From Perkinsus olseni (Eukaryota; Perkinsozoa; Perkinsida; Perkinsidae): a DNA stretch of 64,000 nt. Under the pieces are notes generated by a model. It did not search any database and was not told the DNA's origin. It saw only the letters and a list, made by a program, of their open reading frames with translations. The position numbers and the translations under genes were made by a program. This document shows positions 12,654 to 26,000 of the stretch, piece by piece (position 1 is the stretch's first letter; each line of letters opens with the position of its first letter). Location: contig JABANP010000020.1 of NCBI GenBank assembly GCA_013115135.1, positions 124,001-188,000 on the forward strand, read 5' to 3'.

Positions 12654-14235
12654 ATGTTCATCAGGGTCAAGAGTAGCCAGCCTGTGCTGACACATAGAGC
12701 CTTCTCTGGTGCGGCATTGAGCGCTGGATTGGTGGATCGGAGGCGTGTAGAAGTGAGGAGTGGTCAGGGGGGAGCAGGCCATGTCGCCTACATCAAGCAC
12801 GTCAGCCCGAAGCTCTTCGGCCCTGGAGTCCCAGCGTAGCCCACAACCTGGCACGTGTCGCCACGTAGTAGTCCTCTCAGTGGTGGGAATGGTGGCCGTG
12901 GAGGAGATGTCGTATTCAAGGCCGATCCAAATGTAGTGTCTCTCACTAACGTACCGCGAGTGGCCAGGGCGATGGATGGAGGGAAGGGCCGAAACAGGAA
13001 GTAGTACCAGAGGAGGAGTAGGCACGTTCAAAGATCCCGGGGTGGCGTCTGTCAGAATATCTGGGAAGAACGCATCGCCTTTGGTGGTAAAAGTGCCTCT
13101 CGGCGTAGTAGTATCAACGGAGCCACAGGACGATCAGGAGAAGCCCGTCATCCTCGCGGACCTCAACAAGGCCGACCAGACCTACGTAGGTCGTACCCCG
13201 GCTGCCGGCCCTCGATCAGTGCGCAGATTGCTGCCTTCGGCGGAGCCGGTGGGCACGGCAACGTGGCTTTGGATCACCCTCATGACTTTACTGTTGGAGA
13301 TCCTGGTGAAGTTAAACATCTCATCTTGGAGCTCAAGTCCATAGCCGACGTTGGGCTAGTAGGCTTCCCGAACGCTGGTGAGGACGTTGGGCGCGGCTTC
13401 GGAGGGGATAGGGTTCTCAGTAGGTAAGTCTAGTCTATTGAGGGCCCTCACTAAAGCACGGCCCGAAAGTTGCTTCCTATCCCTTCACGACTCTCTCGCC
13501 GCATCTGGGGACTCTGAGATTCACCGACGACCAAGATGGTAGGGTACCCGCGGCATGATCATCCAAACAGACGACCCTCTCGCAGGTGGGTATGTGATAG
13601 CTGATCTGCCGGGTCTTGTGGAAGGGGCCCACGATAATGTTGGACTTGGTCACCAATTCCTACGGCATATTCAGAGGACTACCGCCCTGCTCTACGTGGT
13701 GAGGCGTCGTCATCATCGCCGCCAAGCCAGGTGTTGGGTATATTTTCAGTAGTAGGTTGATGGCTCCCAGGGTCCTGATGCGGCCCTCAATACTCTCCGA
13801 GCCCTTCAGCTAGAGGTCAAGCTCTACTCCCTAGAGATGTCCCATCGCCCATTCATCGTACTGGTCAATAAGTGTGATGGTGCCGGTAGTGGGGCAGTCG
13901 GGGATGGACCTTCTCAAAGAGTGGACGGCTCAGGTATCGAGTCAGCATTAGCAGCGGCCAACGCTATCGATAAGGACCTCACCAAAGAGGGGTTCAAAGA
14001 TGCTGTAGTAGCCACGAGCGCCCTCATGGGATTCAGCCTAGAGATGGTATGATGGTACCTCCGATACCTCATGAACGACGACCATCAGGTAGCGCGCAAG
14101 ATACGGCGTCTTATGGAGGAGGCTCTCAAGCGCCTGGAGTTGCCGGACTTCGAAAATTCAATCGAGCATGCCGCTGATGCTGATAGCCCAGTGATTCGTT
14201 TCAGTACTCGTTTCTCAATAAAAATTTGCGGGTAG
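12654..14235 (+). CDS. MTG2: Obg/MTG2-family GTPase, probably mitochondrial, with one or two frame breaks
   Basis: Exons 12654-12835, 12881-13185, 13227-13377, 13424-13538, 13571-13698, 13756-14046 and 14089-14235. The first 25 residues are Arg/Ser rich with no acid ([20 protein letters not shown]), like a mitochondrial presequence. The Gly-rich Obg fold follows ([49 protein letters not shown]). The G domain shows G1 GFPNAGKSS across a splice, G3 [10 protein letters not shown] and G4 NKCD. Obg/MTG2 GTPases assemble the large subunit of bacterial-type ribosomes. Two places do not read through. After LTKARP an extra base at 13462-13465 is needed to reach [11 protein letters not shown], and a +1 step is needed between 12937 and 13001. 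A 32-nt intron at 13539-13570 repairs the third. Assembly error, pseudogene or true frameshifting cannot be separated here. Confidence 0.82.
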
Positions 14236-14408
14236 TGTTTCCAGTCCGGGGTATCTATGCCCACGTTGTGAGTTCTACCTTCCCATGCTACATTGGACGC
14301 CAGGGGGCTACTTCGGTGCTGTCAACGTGGAGGAAGAGGCTACTGGAGCGCCACACCCCTGCTGTTCAGCCTTCTCCTTGACGAATAGTCATCACAAGGT
14401 GCAACGTA

Positions 14409-17400
14409 GTGATGGCGAGAGGGCGTGCCAGGCTATTGGTAGTGAAGGGATGCAACCGTCGGGCTCTATTCCCTCGCTCAGGTAGACAGCTGATGCAGGC
14501 GGCTGGGGGACCCGAGGAGGGTACTACCAAGGCGAGTGTTGAGGAAGCACTCCATTTCACCATATCGTTTTTCGAGTCCACCAACCCCAACGCGTGCATG
14601 CTCAGCTGCCATGTTCGGCGGTCACTCTTGTTCCTCATCAACATCCTCTCCCTCTACCCCTACGGTAACGGTGTAACAATGCCGTCGGTGGACTTGATGG
14701 TGAAGGCTGTTGTGACCGTGGCCGTTCATGTAGACCGCTATACTTGCAGCCTGCTGGACATATTCCTGGCCGAGACAGCCGATATCATCTACGTTCTCAA
14801 GGGCCTTCATCTGCTCCTCCGAGAGGGTGATGATAATGCAGCAGCTAGCCAGTCTCGACACGTGTATCCCAGCTTCGTCTCCGCGGCCTATGATTTCATA
14901 ATGCCCCAGCAAGCATCCCCTAGTAGTAGCCCCGGGCCAGTATCCATCCAGTGGAGCTTCGACTCGGAGAAAGCCTCTGCCGCTGCCATCGCTGGGGTAC
15001 TCTCTACAGTGGCCCGTCTTCTAAGAGCCCGTAGAGACTATCTTGGCCTCGACGCTGTTGCCACAGGAGAGGTATTGACGAAGCTGCTCAGCTGCGTGCT
15101 AGCCCTCGTACCCGAGCTGGGAGATGATTCCGAGGATGAGCTTTTGTCGATCTGCTGGGAGTGTATTGGGAGCCCTACCGTGGTTACCCTCAAGCCGCTC
15201 CCTGGACATCCTGGACCTAGTAGAGTCTGGTGGCTGTCCTCCACTAGAGTACGCACCCGATGTCGCCGACCTGCTCATCCGCTCCCTCCCGAGTGGGGCA
15301 TTGGCGGCCGAACAGGGAGTAGTGTGGAACATGGCAACCCAGACTGGTTGGTGGAAGGACGTCGGGTCTATGAAGTCAATAACGGAGCTATTCCGGAAAG
15401 TGGGCGTGTTAGAGGTGGACCTCACTGAGTGCCTCCTACGGCACTTGGAAGATATACCTCATAATAGCGAGGTTCAGCACGCCCTGTCCCAACTCATCAG
15501 TGCTGGAGGGGTACACTGCGAGGCGGGGCCATCCACGCTGCTGCAGACTGTGCGAGTCCATTGTGCCCGTTGGCGCTACGCCGTCACTTTGGTGGTCCGA
15601 GGTCCTCATAGCGAGCGGAACCACGCTGACGGAAAGGGAGCTAACTCTTGGTACGACTGATGATGCCAGGGAATGGGGGGACTTGCTGAAGCACTTCCGA
15701 TCAGCTGCCCTACAGGGGGAGGAGCCTACTTGGAGATGCATAGCGGCAAGCCTCCTCCACAAGGGTTATCTGAGGCTTAGCGACGGCGCCAGTAAGGATG
15801 ACCGTCGCTCGACAATTGCTACATATGCTCAACGCGGCTGATAGGTCCCGAGCCTCCTGCAATGCACACCTCATCTTTGCCACCGTCATCAGTCTGGCGT
15901 TCCTCGAGGATACCTCTCGAGACCTCTTCGCTCCTGATACCACTGAGTGCACCTGGGCCTGCGTCAGCCCACTATTCGGGCGAACCCTCCAGGAGAAGTC
16001 ACCTAGGCTCGAACCCGATGGGGATCATACCTACCTCCGTGTCACCCTTCCCCGTATGGCGGCAATGGTCACTAACGCGGTCTGCGAGGCCGGTAAAGGA
16101 GGAGGCACTGGAATTGGCAGCAAGCTCTCCACGTCAGTACTGGCGACCGCTCGAGACCTCACCACTGGATCCAAATGCGGCGCTTCATGTTGGCTATGCC
16201 AGTTCGCTATGGGGCAGGTGCTGAAACTGGTAGGTGGGCTCACTGGGGAGACGGAGCCCTATCGAGCTCTAATGACCAGCAACCCCCGAGTGGTCCTCGA
16301 TCGGGGAGTGGATGACCTGCCACCGCCACTGCCGGAGGTCTGCAAGCCCTTCTTCTTACCGGCCCTTTTCGCAGCCCATCTCAAGAGGTGTCGTATACGG
16401 TCTCTATTCGAGTGCCCAGGCACAGGCCAGGTCTACCTCCGCTCCGCCCTTATCCCCGCCTTATCATCCTTATGGCAGGGTGGTCGCCACGGTGTATGTC
16501 TACTCCTGGACCTGCCCTCGACGGTAACCAGGCTACGCTCGGACAAGGAGAGCCTCATGCCCCTCGTAGGAGAGTCCTTGGTGCAGCTCTTCGTGAACGC
16601 TCTCATTTCCAGGGTGAAGGAGGAGCACTTGAAGCATCACGTGTTACACTTCGTACGTTTCCTTAGCCTTGATGATTCACCCAATGTTACCAATACTGGA
16701 GCCATGGAGGACCTCGTCACTGACTGCCTAGCGGAAGTCCTCGCTCATGGTGTCTTTGCCGCGCCTCTGGTCGAGAGCCCTTCAGGCCCTGTGGACTATT
16801 CCTGTGTTTAGGGCGGTCCTGGACATCTATGGTGGGCGTCACTCCACTGACACCATCGTCGAAGCCGACTGCGGTGGCCTGCTCTTCCTGGTCCTGTTAC
16901 GCTTCGCTAGAAGGTTCCTTCACGGTACGGACACCTTCGAGACCATCAAGGCCGTGACTAATGAAAGAGTCGATAAGATTTTAGCCCACAGTGCTAGAAT
17001 CGTCTGCTCCAAAGCGAAACGAACGTCGATGGCGCGCGCCGGTGATGAACCCCCGGCTAAGAGGGCTCGTTCGAGTGAGAGTGTAGGTGCCGCCGATAAG
17101 TTGCACGCCTTGAAGTGCTACTACCTCTATGTCCTCAAGCTCATGACCGATGCATCGGTGAAGGGAACTGAGCAGCAGCAGCAGGAGCCAGCATGCTACT
17201 GCACGGCTCTGGCCCTGCTTTTGGACATAGTGGACGAGCAAGTACTGCAGCTGTACTGGTCCCAAAATCTCGACGCTGTGCGGAAGCTCACTCTCAAGAG
17301 TTCACTCTGGCAGTCCAGCGAGGGAGAGGCCCTCCTGCGGCCCTGGAAAAGTCTCTATGACCGGTCGCGAGATGAGGAGAAGCGTGCTATGCTGTCTACG

Positions 17401-20400
17401 TATATGGTAGACCTCCCGAGGGTGGGCTATGACCAGGCACGCTCGTACGCTAGAGGCCTTCCCAAGCAAGTCATCACTGATCCTCATTCGAGAATATTGT
17501 TCGGTGGGGACCATACACGGCTGGAGGAAGGCCAGGTGAAGGCAGTACTACTGTACGTCCTCAATGAGATTGTATGGTCCCCTCCAAGGCCTGACTGCTG
17601 TATTGAGGGTATCTTGGTACTACTGGCCGACCTCCTCCTCTCCCACTACGCGGAGACATGGAACGACCCTTATGGAGAGCTAGAGGCTCTTGCTAATCAG
17701 CTTGACAGGCACCTGTCTGACTTGCTCCTACAAAGGGATGCAGCAGCAAGCGGGACACTCAGCATAGCTGTGACCAGAGCTTTGGGTTCCCTGGGTCGCT
17801 GGAGGCACAGGCCCAATGCCGATCGCCACTCTGCTGCCTCTCCGGGCCACCGTGCTAGGATTGGTATTGAAGATCCTGAGCGAGCGTGGTGTGATAACAG
17901 TAATGGCGAGGTAGTCGCCAAGGAGCTTGCCGTCCACCTCTTGTTGACATACATCATCCCCAAGATGGGCGGCGCCAAGTACTCCTATCTAGCGCAGGCC
18001 GTCCTTACTGCCATGGGCGGTGGCAACTTTCTCGAGTCTGCTGTCTCGGACGATCTCTTGAGCAGGGTCGCCGCTGAGACGCTCTGGCCGTACCTCTCCA
18101 CCTCCTACAAGGTGGCCTCTGCTACTGATGAGCATGGCTTGGTGAAGGACCCCTCCGAGTGGACGGTCCAGACCTTAGCGAGGTGGGTCGTCAGGGAGTT
18201 GCCGGGGACGCAGAACAACACGGTTAAAGTCCGTAGACTGATGCTGGCTGTGGATCTCCTTTTGAAGCAGTCTAGCACGGTGGCCTCGGAGGTCCTGCCA
18301 ACTCTTGTTGCAGCACTGCTGTACTCTAACAAGGATACTCAGAAGATGCTGGATAAGCTATTCATGCACATGCAGAAGATCCTCTCGTCTCAGTCGGCAA
18401 ACCGGCCTGTGCTGGCTGTGATCATTAAAATTTACGAGATCGTGGAGTCGTGGGCCGGTAAACTTCCAGGCAATAGTAAGCGCGGTGACCGCTTGGGCGC
18501 CCGACTAGCAGTGCTACTCCGAGACCGTCAAGCTACGTACCTGTCGCTTAGTAAGGCAGCCGAGAGGTGTGAGATGTGGTCTCACGCCCTGCTCTTCATG
18601 GAGAAGGCCTATGCCCCTCCAAGTGCCACTGTCATGACGGCAGATGACTATGTCCATATGGCTGGGGTCTTTTCTAAGATGAGAACTGATTCTGCCTGGG
18701 ACGCCGCCGGCGAGGCGGGAGCGTTAGCCGTCGCCAAGAAACTGGACTCCACCAGGATATGCTGGGATGGTGCGGTTGCTGCTGAGGCTATTATGGATGA
18801 CACCATGTCCATGCGGCAGCAGGAGGAGCATTGGATACGAAAGGCTGCCCTGTTGGGCAAATGGTCGGAGCCCACCACCGAGTTGGAAGGAATCTTCGGC
18901 TGTGATAGGAGCCCTGGTCAGCGTCAAAGGAGGCAGTACTGCTTTCGACCTGACAAATGCTTACGGGGGAGTCACTGCCCAGCTTAGCGTCGGGAAAAAA
19001 GACTCGACGCTTCTCGAAGACGAGTGTCGTCAGAAGGCTCGAACTCTATTTGATTTGGAGTGGTGTCTAACCAATAGGAGCAGCCTTTGTTTACCGCAAA
19101 CCCTACGCGTTCGTGTAGGGACGGAGGCAGCTGATGAGACCTTGGGCAGGCCTGTGGTCGCAATGGCTGCGATTCGTGGGGTTGGTGGGAATCCTCAGCA
19201 GCTGAGCCATCTCCTTTGGGAGCATCTTCGTGCCCTTCGACGAGCTGGGCGGTATGAGGTAGCGGAGCGAGTTGGAGTGATGTGTAGGGCCCAGCCCGAC
19301 ATCTACCGGGAGAGGAGCGTGCAGTTCACGGTGGAGATGTCCAAAGTCTATCGAGACCTCGGCAAGATCAGCAAATCCCGCGAAGCTTTGGAGGACGTCG
19401 CGCAGCTTCTGATTGGTCGAAGAGCTCAGGAGGCCGACAAGGACGTGGCATGGTGCGTTAAGCTGGACAGACTGCGGTATAGCTGTTCGAAGAACCTCAT
19501 GCAGCCGCGAGAGTCGATTCCAGTGTTTAGAGAGGTCCTAGCGGAGGCAGCCAGCTTACCTGCCAAGAGGAGGGCTCGAGGGCACTTCGCATTTGCGCAG
19601 TACCTAGATGGATTGCTCGAGGAAGAGACTAAACATCAGTCTGCATCAGCGAGGACATTATCCCCCAAAAGATGCTTCAGGAGATCACAGTGCAGTACAT
19701 GCTGGCTATACAGTTCGGGACCAAGCACGAGTTGATGGCGCTCAATAGGATTTTACGTATCATTTGGGACCAAGGCTCGGGCGCTCTGGTGAATCTCATC
19801 TCGAGAGACTTCCTGCCGCTCTATGAGAAGTGTATCGGTGACCTCTCAAGACAGGTAAAACTATCCATCACATAATCTGGTCTACTTTCGGTGATGTCTC
19901 AGAAAAGCTCCAGCTCATCAGTGTCGGCGACCCAGATCATTGAGAACGCCTCTGACAGCAGGCCATTGGTCGCACCGGACAACTGGCAGATTCTCGAGAA
20001 CAACACTAGAGACCTCTGCAGGGCCTTGTTCGTTCGTTGGCAGCAGCGGGCGAACGAACGAGTCGGCATGGTTATACGAAATCTGGCCGAGCGCTGTGAA
20101 TCTGATCTCGAGATTCCCCTCCGGGTGTGGTTCACAGCCTTGCCCCAGCTCCTATCGAGGCTCCACAATCCCGATGACCTGCGGACGTTGCGGATTTTAT
20201 ACAGCTTCATGAGGCAAGCTCGATTGCCGAAGAGTGGCAGCGGCGTGTCTAGGCTGGGATACTTAGAGAAGGCTAAGTCGTGCGGGGAGGAGGTCCATAC
20301 TCTCACAGTGACCTTCGTCTGTAGCATCATAAGCAAACTTCTAGTCAAATACCCTCGGCAAGTAAGCTACTGGTACTGGCCGACAAGGCGCACTCTCGCC

Positions 20401-22165
20401 GATGGTTTTTTTCAGAGTAGATGGCACGTGCTGCCCTTTATCGTCAACCACACGAGTGGGGAGTCGAGCAAAGATCGGAACGCTCCTCGCTTCTTTGTGG
20501 ATACTATGAAAGTCCTCCACGAGAAAGCACTACCGGCAGCGATGCAGGCGGACTCTGAAGGTAGGTTCACCACCTATTATGGCATGAAGAGTTGCCCTCC
20601 CAGGAGTTGAACAGCATAAGGCGCTAATCCGAGAGCTCTGCGGCTTATGTGTTGACACCAACTGTAAGGTTGGCGATGGCAACTTCTCGAGTCTTGCTTC
20701 CTTCCCCAAAGCTCCAGAGGCTCATTCGGGGAGGAAGAGGTTCCCCGAAAGTAGCCGTTCCACTACAACAGTACATTGGGTGAGCCTCAACTAGATTCAC
20801 CTTCGCTGTCGACTGATCTGGGCCAGGTATGGTGCCCGGCTAGATTCCGATCAAGAGGACTCCGTAGTGGGTGTTGCCAGCTGGGGCCCGAAGGTGAAGG
20901 TAATGGCGAGTAAAGCTAAACCGAAAAAGATAGTCATGTGCGGGACGGATGGCAGGCAGTAAGGCTTTCATCTGCTGCTTCGATAGGTCTAGGGCATGCT
21001 CTCTAGGTATCCCTTCCTTGCGAAGCAAGAAGCCCATGGTGATATGCGGAAGGATGCCAGGATGATGGACTTATTCACCATGATAAACCACAACCTCGAT
21101 AATCATTCCAAGGAGAACCGCAATGCTGCCGACTCTGAAGGGGAGGCGAGAGGCAGCCTTCTGAAAGGGGTGCGGCTGTTGCCTCGAGAATTCTTGGCAG
21201 CGTAATCTTCTCAGGTTAAACTCCGGACGTATGCTGTGGTATGCCTGTCGAGCGCTGCGGCCCTGATCGAGTGGATGACGGGTTTCCAAACCATGCGCGA
21301 CTGTATAACATCAGCAGCCGCAAGAGTCCTCGAGGAAGGCTCCCCCTTCGTGAAGCTCCTCAACACCAAGGTTAGAGATGATATCCTGGCGCCCAATGGG
21401 ACGACGGCATTCGTACGCTTGGTGCGTGAGAATCCTCCGGTACTACAGCATTGGCACTTCGCCCTCGCCCGGGATGCTGACCATTGGCTGCATATGCGTA
21501 ACAGATTTGTCGCTACACAGGCTTTGTGGTGTATGGTTGGGTACATCATTGGCCTCGGTGACAGACACTGTGAGAACATCATGATGAGCGATGTAGATGG
21601 GGAGCTCACCCATGTCGACTTCGATTGCATCTTCGATGCTGGCCACAATCTCAAGGTTCCAGAATTGGTACCATTCAGGCTGACGAGTAACTGTGTCAGT
21701 GCCATGGGGGCGAATGGCGTCGAAGGGCCATTCCGCTGGGCTTGCATAGAAGCAATGTCAGCGTTGCGAGCTCACAAGAGGACTCTCCTCTCTGTTATGT
21801 TCTCATTCGTCGCAGACCCTGTGACTCCATGGTCGACTGCGGCCAGAACAAAACAGTTCTCACTACGAGGTGGCAAGGCAGAGGTTAACTTGGTAGTGGC
21901 CCGCGCCAGCGATAACGCAGATAAAACCGTTAAGGAGGTCGAACAGAAATTGTCGGGCGTAGTGTTCCTTGCGAACGCCGAGGTATCTGGCAGCGGCCAT
22001 GGCGGTGGTACTCAAGATCCTCTGCTGCTTCCCGCTAATGACATCCAGGGGGAGTTCAGAGGCGCCAGCATCAGCGTTGAAGGCCAAGTTGACGAGCTAA
22101 TTCGAATTGCGACCAGCACGAAATACTTGACTCGCATGTACATCGGTTGGATGCCTTTACTTTGA
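14409..22165 (+). CDS. ATR: ATR checkpoint kinase (PIKK family), multi-exon
   Basis: A 7.7-kb gene in many exons. The first ~5 kb encodes helical repeat-like sequence without fixed motifs; frames change several times, and each change can be met by a GT-AG intron of 34-61 nt (for example 15511-15556, 15792-15852, 18864-18921), but these junctions are my inference. From 19500 on, homology is clear: FAT end (YPRQ then RWHVLPFI across an intron 20362-20415), KPKKIVMCGTDGRQYPFLAK across an intron at 20959-21006, MRKDARMMDLFTMINH, LRTYAVVCLSSAAALIEWM, catalytic loop GLGDRHCENIM (~21557), activation loop HVDFDCIFD, VPFRLTSN, and the FATC end GQVDELI...YIGWMPLL at 22165. VPFRLTxN plus a short FATC match ATR better than ATM, TOR or DNA-PK. 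ATR responds to RPA-coated single-strand DNA. The start at 14409 is tentative. Confidence 0.88.
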
Positions 22166-22218
22166 ACGATTCACTTGACACAATGTTTCATTTTTACCCT
22201 CATCGTCACTGTTTCGTT

Positions 22219-22615
22219 ATGGCTTTCCAGCTTCTCGCTAAGGATGGATCATTGGTTGTGGTTATGTCCAACCTGACCACTCGCCTTCTGGCATCGCGAG
22301 CATCCATCGCTGCGAAGTTAGCGGCTTCTGATGCACCGAGAGTGACCACTGCGGCCCTCGTTGCTCGAGCCTCCTTCCAGAACCAACAGTTGAGGCGTGC
22401 TCAAGCGGTGGGTCTTGTAAGTTCATTCTTCCTCGCATGGTCTGCTCTTTCAGGAGGACAACATAAGGCTGCAACGGGAGGCTGGTCTCCATAAGACATC
22501 GGTGTTTCGATTCCCTCAGTATCGGAGGAGCATCCTCAGCAAGCGCAGAGGATGGGTACCCTGCACTGACATCATAATGCCGGTAGCATTCAAGCTTTGC
22601 ACTGGAAAGGGATGA
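22219..22615 (+). CDS. Small basic protein of unknown function
   Basis: Two exons (22219-22416 and 22454-22615) across a 37-nt GTAAGT...CAG intron give 119 residues. The protein is rich in Ala, Arg, Ser and Leu, with an alanine-rich helical middle and a basic stretch (YRRSILSKRRGWVP) near the end. No acid-rich or membrane segment is seen. The start is uncertain because an upstream in-frame ATG exists at 22183, only 18 bp after the ATR stop codon. Not recognised; a mitochondrial or ribosome-associated role would fit the composition but is a guess. Confidence 0.45.
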
Positions 22616-23000
22616 GGACGGTGAAGGGTATAAAGAAATGCATTGATGAAGAGTAGGGGCGCCACCGCATGCTAGTAACAGTTTCTGCGAGCGTTCTCAT
22701 CTTTTTGTTCGTCGATACGGGTAAACACGCAATACGAATGGAAGAGTGGCTCGGTTCGGTATTCAGCTGATGCTGAGTGAAGTGAAGCGGCATGCCCGGT
22801 AATTTACAAGTGATGTTGTCGTTTCGTCACCGCCCGACGCGGAAAAACTGTCTGATCATTCCAACATGGTCCGCGCTTTTCTACCTCCCATACACCACAC
22901 CAATCCGGGAAGAATACAGGCAATAGTAAATCATGTCTTCGTTCTGGACAGAAATGAAGGTGCACTCATAACTCCACACGACTCGTAATGGTTGATAAGT
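22616..23000. other. Intergenic between convergent genes
   Basis: 385 bp between the convergent small plus-strand gene and the TFIIIC-like minus-strand gene. Only 3' UTRs are expected. No conserved frame was seen. Confidence 0.55.
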
Positions 23001-26000
23001 TTAAGAATACGTTGGCAAAGTGAGGTAATAGACGGGGTCATCAATGTTAGATTCCTCATCCTCGGCGCTGAACAGACGCGCCTCACTACAAGCCCCAATA
23101 GGAGGGGCCAAGTCTTCACAGGCCGTATACACCGCGCCTCCTTCCGTCAGCATTTCGAGGATGACTTGCATTTCACATAGTGGAATCACTGCTATGTGAT
23201 CTTGTATGATTTCGCTCGTAAGGCCAGGCGATTGCTGTAGGTTGAGCATAACGGTCTGCAGGAGCTGTGCGATGGCACCAAAATTCACCGAGCCAGGCCC
23301 AGTAGAACTGCCCGCGCAAACCCAGGCTGCCAAGGGGACGAAGTCATCTGGTAGGAACTTCGTCGGGAAGCCGGTCTTGGCGCTCTTAGTAATATCCAAG
23401 TGAGCTGTCTCAAGAACATGGCACGCCGCCTGGACAGTCTCGTTAGTAGCCCTTTCTGGCATCCAAATCCTCTTGAATAACGGGCAGGCTTTACATAACA
23501 TATCCGCCAGAAGAGACACCTCCCCAGGAGCGTTGGGGTGATATTCTTCGGCACGCCCATATCGTCCGAAGCATGACTTCATAGCGTGCTCAGCCGACAG
23601 AATCATCCAGCCAGTATGATCGGTGGTATTCGATGCGATCCTAGTAGTAAGACGGAGCTTCTCCAAGATCTCCACCACCGTTTGAAAGTCAGGCCAGCGA
23701 CGCCTCTTCTGCTTCATTGCCTTAGTGTACCTCTCCATGAGATCAACCTGTAGGAAGATCGATAGTGCCGTGATTGGGTGAATCACACATACCTCGGAGC
23801 TCTCACTGGAGAGTGGGGTGGCCCGCGCCACTTCCGCGTCGACCCTATGAAGTAGCCAGCCGGCGGCCTCGAGGGCCTTCTTGGCATCAACCTTCGGATA
23901 TTGCTCTCGCATGAACTGTGCCCAAGCTGGTGTCCACTCAGAAGACTTCTCGTACTCTTTCTCCTATCGGTCGAATCATTATCAGCTTCGCCTAAGGTCC
24001 TTAGTACTACCTTATGATGTTCCTGAGCCGCCTGTTCTTCCGTGCCCTCCGGAGTAGCCATAGTGACGTCCCCTTTGGCAACGACGCCATAGCCAGCCGG
24101 ATTGAACTCCGATGCGTGCTGAGCCACCTCCATAATAACACGCTGGAACTCAGATGCCGAAGCTCCATGCTGGCCTGGGACATCAGAAGGCAGTACTGAG
24201 GTAACGCGCGAGATGCACAGCTCACTCTCATCTGAGGCGTTATCCTCCTCGTCCTCATTGATCTCCCATGACACAGCCTCCATAACCTGCGGAGGTTTCG
24301 AGTTGTTTGCATCAGGTCCACCGGGCCTCTGAGTCAGCTCCAAGTGCTTGCGGATGCCAACGAAGATCTGCTGTCCACCTGCGAGAATACAACATCACGA
24401 TCAAAGCATCAGCCATCCCACTATAGGGCCGAGTCACCTCCTTCTTCGTTGTCGTCATGGTCTTCCATCAGCTCATCATCCTCTGCATCACTCTGATGCT
24501 CTTCTTCTTCAACATTGGGTATCGAGGCGTCGCTCTGCGTACCAGGCAGAGCCTTGCTCGCCTCGGGGAACCAAATGCAGTCCAGAGTAACTCGGCCTTG
24601 AGCAACGCAGTTTGCTAGCACCTGATGGAGGTATAATCCTCTTCGGCCATTGCACCCTCTTGCGAACCTGCATCCAGCTGCCTGTTGGCTCAGCGTGAAC
24701 CACGCCTGCCGAATCAGCATCTCCTTCTAAGCAGGCCAGACCGTCTCGAAGGAGGGAGATCTGGAACAAGACCTCGCTTGCGGGCATTCAATTTCCCCAG
24801 GAGTCTTACATCCGCAGCCTTGCCGTACACGGCCATACGTGCAACATTGGAGAGCATGAACTTTCTTCCAGCAAAATCAGCACGGCGGGCTCGTCCCACC
24901 ATCCCTCGAGCATGCCACAGCTGGAAGCTCATTCGTATATCCTCCTCCTTATAGCCCCATACGGAAGAGAGAGTGTCGCGTAGCATGGCTGCTGTAGGAG
25001 CTATTCGGCGTCAGCAGAATCATACGGGTGAGGGCCGAGAGAATTGAGTCGCCCAGAAGATCTTTAGTGGCATTGAGATAAGAAGGCACCACATTCATAG
25101 GAGCAGTGGAGCTCTCGTAACCCAGCGGGAGGTAGTTATAAACACCGTGGCTCATACCAGACTTGTTGGTCGTCCTTCCTTTAGTCGAACGGAGCGCCAA
25201 GCGATAGGCCTCTGCGGGGTCCTACCAACGACTGCTGCCACTATACTCCAAATCCTGTGCTTGGGCTCGGGCACTTCACTGGTGATTATAGCCGGCTCTC
25301 TGTAGTCAATGAGCTTCTTAGCCGTGGCCAGATAGAACTTGAATAAGGCAATCTCGAAGGATGACAATTGGGGCTCCGGCGCCCCTCCGCTACTCTCTGC
25401 AGGGACATCCTCAGCTGGAACCTCATCCAGCTGTTGCATTGCCTGTGCTCTGTTCCTCCTCCTGCGCTTATGAGGCCTAGGCTGGTCAGGGAGGGCCTGG
25501 GAGTTGATGAGCTCCTTGTAGTTATGCCGAGAGCTAGCACCAGCACTGTTGAGGACTGTCTGTATGAAGTGCTTGGCAGTGTAAAGCGTCGGGTCGTCAG
25601 GAAGCTCCTGGTACCCATGCCTAGCCCGGTAGTGACTGAGTATGGCCACACGATGGCTGGTAAGGAAGTGACAGATATGGCACTTGTAGCGGACGGCGTG
25701 GACGGGAACGAAGTCGACTGTTTGCTTGAATTTGTCGCCCTTCTCGCCGCTCAGGAGGACTCTCCGGCGGAGGTACTTGAGAGCGACGTGAAGGTCGATG
25801 TTGTGCTCGAGGCAAGTAGCTTTGACCAGGGGGTTCGATGCATCCACTACTCGGACACCGTTGACCAAATAGGACTCATCGACAGGCTCCTCAGAAAGCT
25901 GCTTCAGCAACTGTTCCAAGGCGTTCCTCTGGGTAGCAGATACGTACAAACTACCAGTCCAGTTCTTACGAAAGAACAGCTCGGAGACGTCGCATCCAGC

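Noticed and set aside
13538..13571. A third apparent frame break in the Obg gene
   Set aside because: A 32-nt GTAGGG...ACAG intron restores the frame exactly and the extra residues are not part of the conserved core.
14409..16811. Several +1 frame changes in the N-terminal part of ATR
   Set aside because: Each can be met by a GT-AG intron of 34-61 nt with suitable phase, so programmed frameshifting is not needed here.
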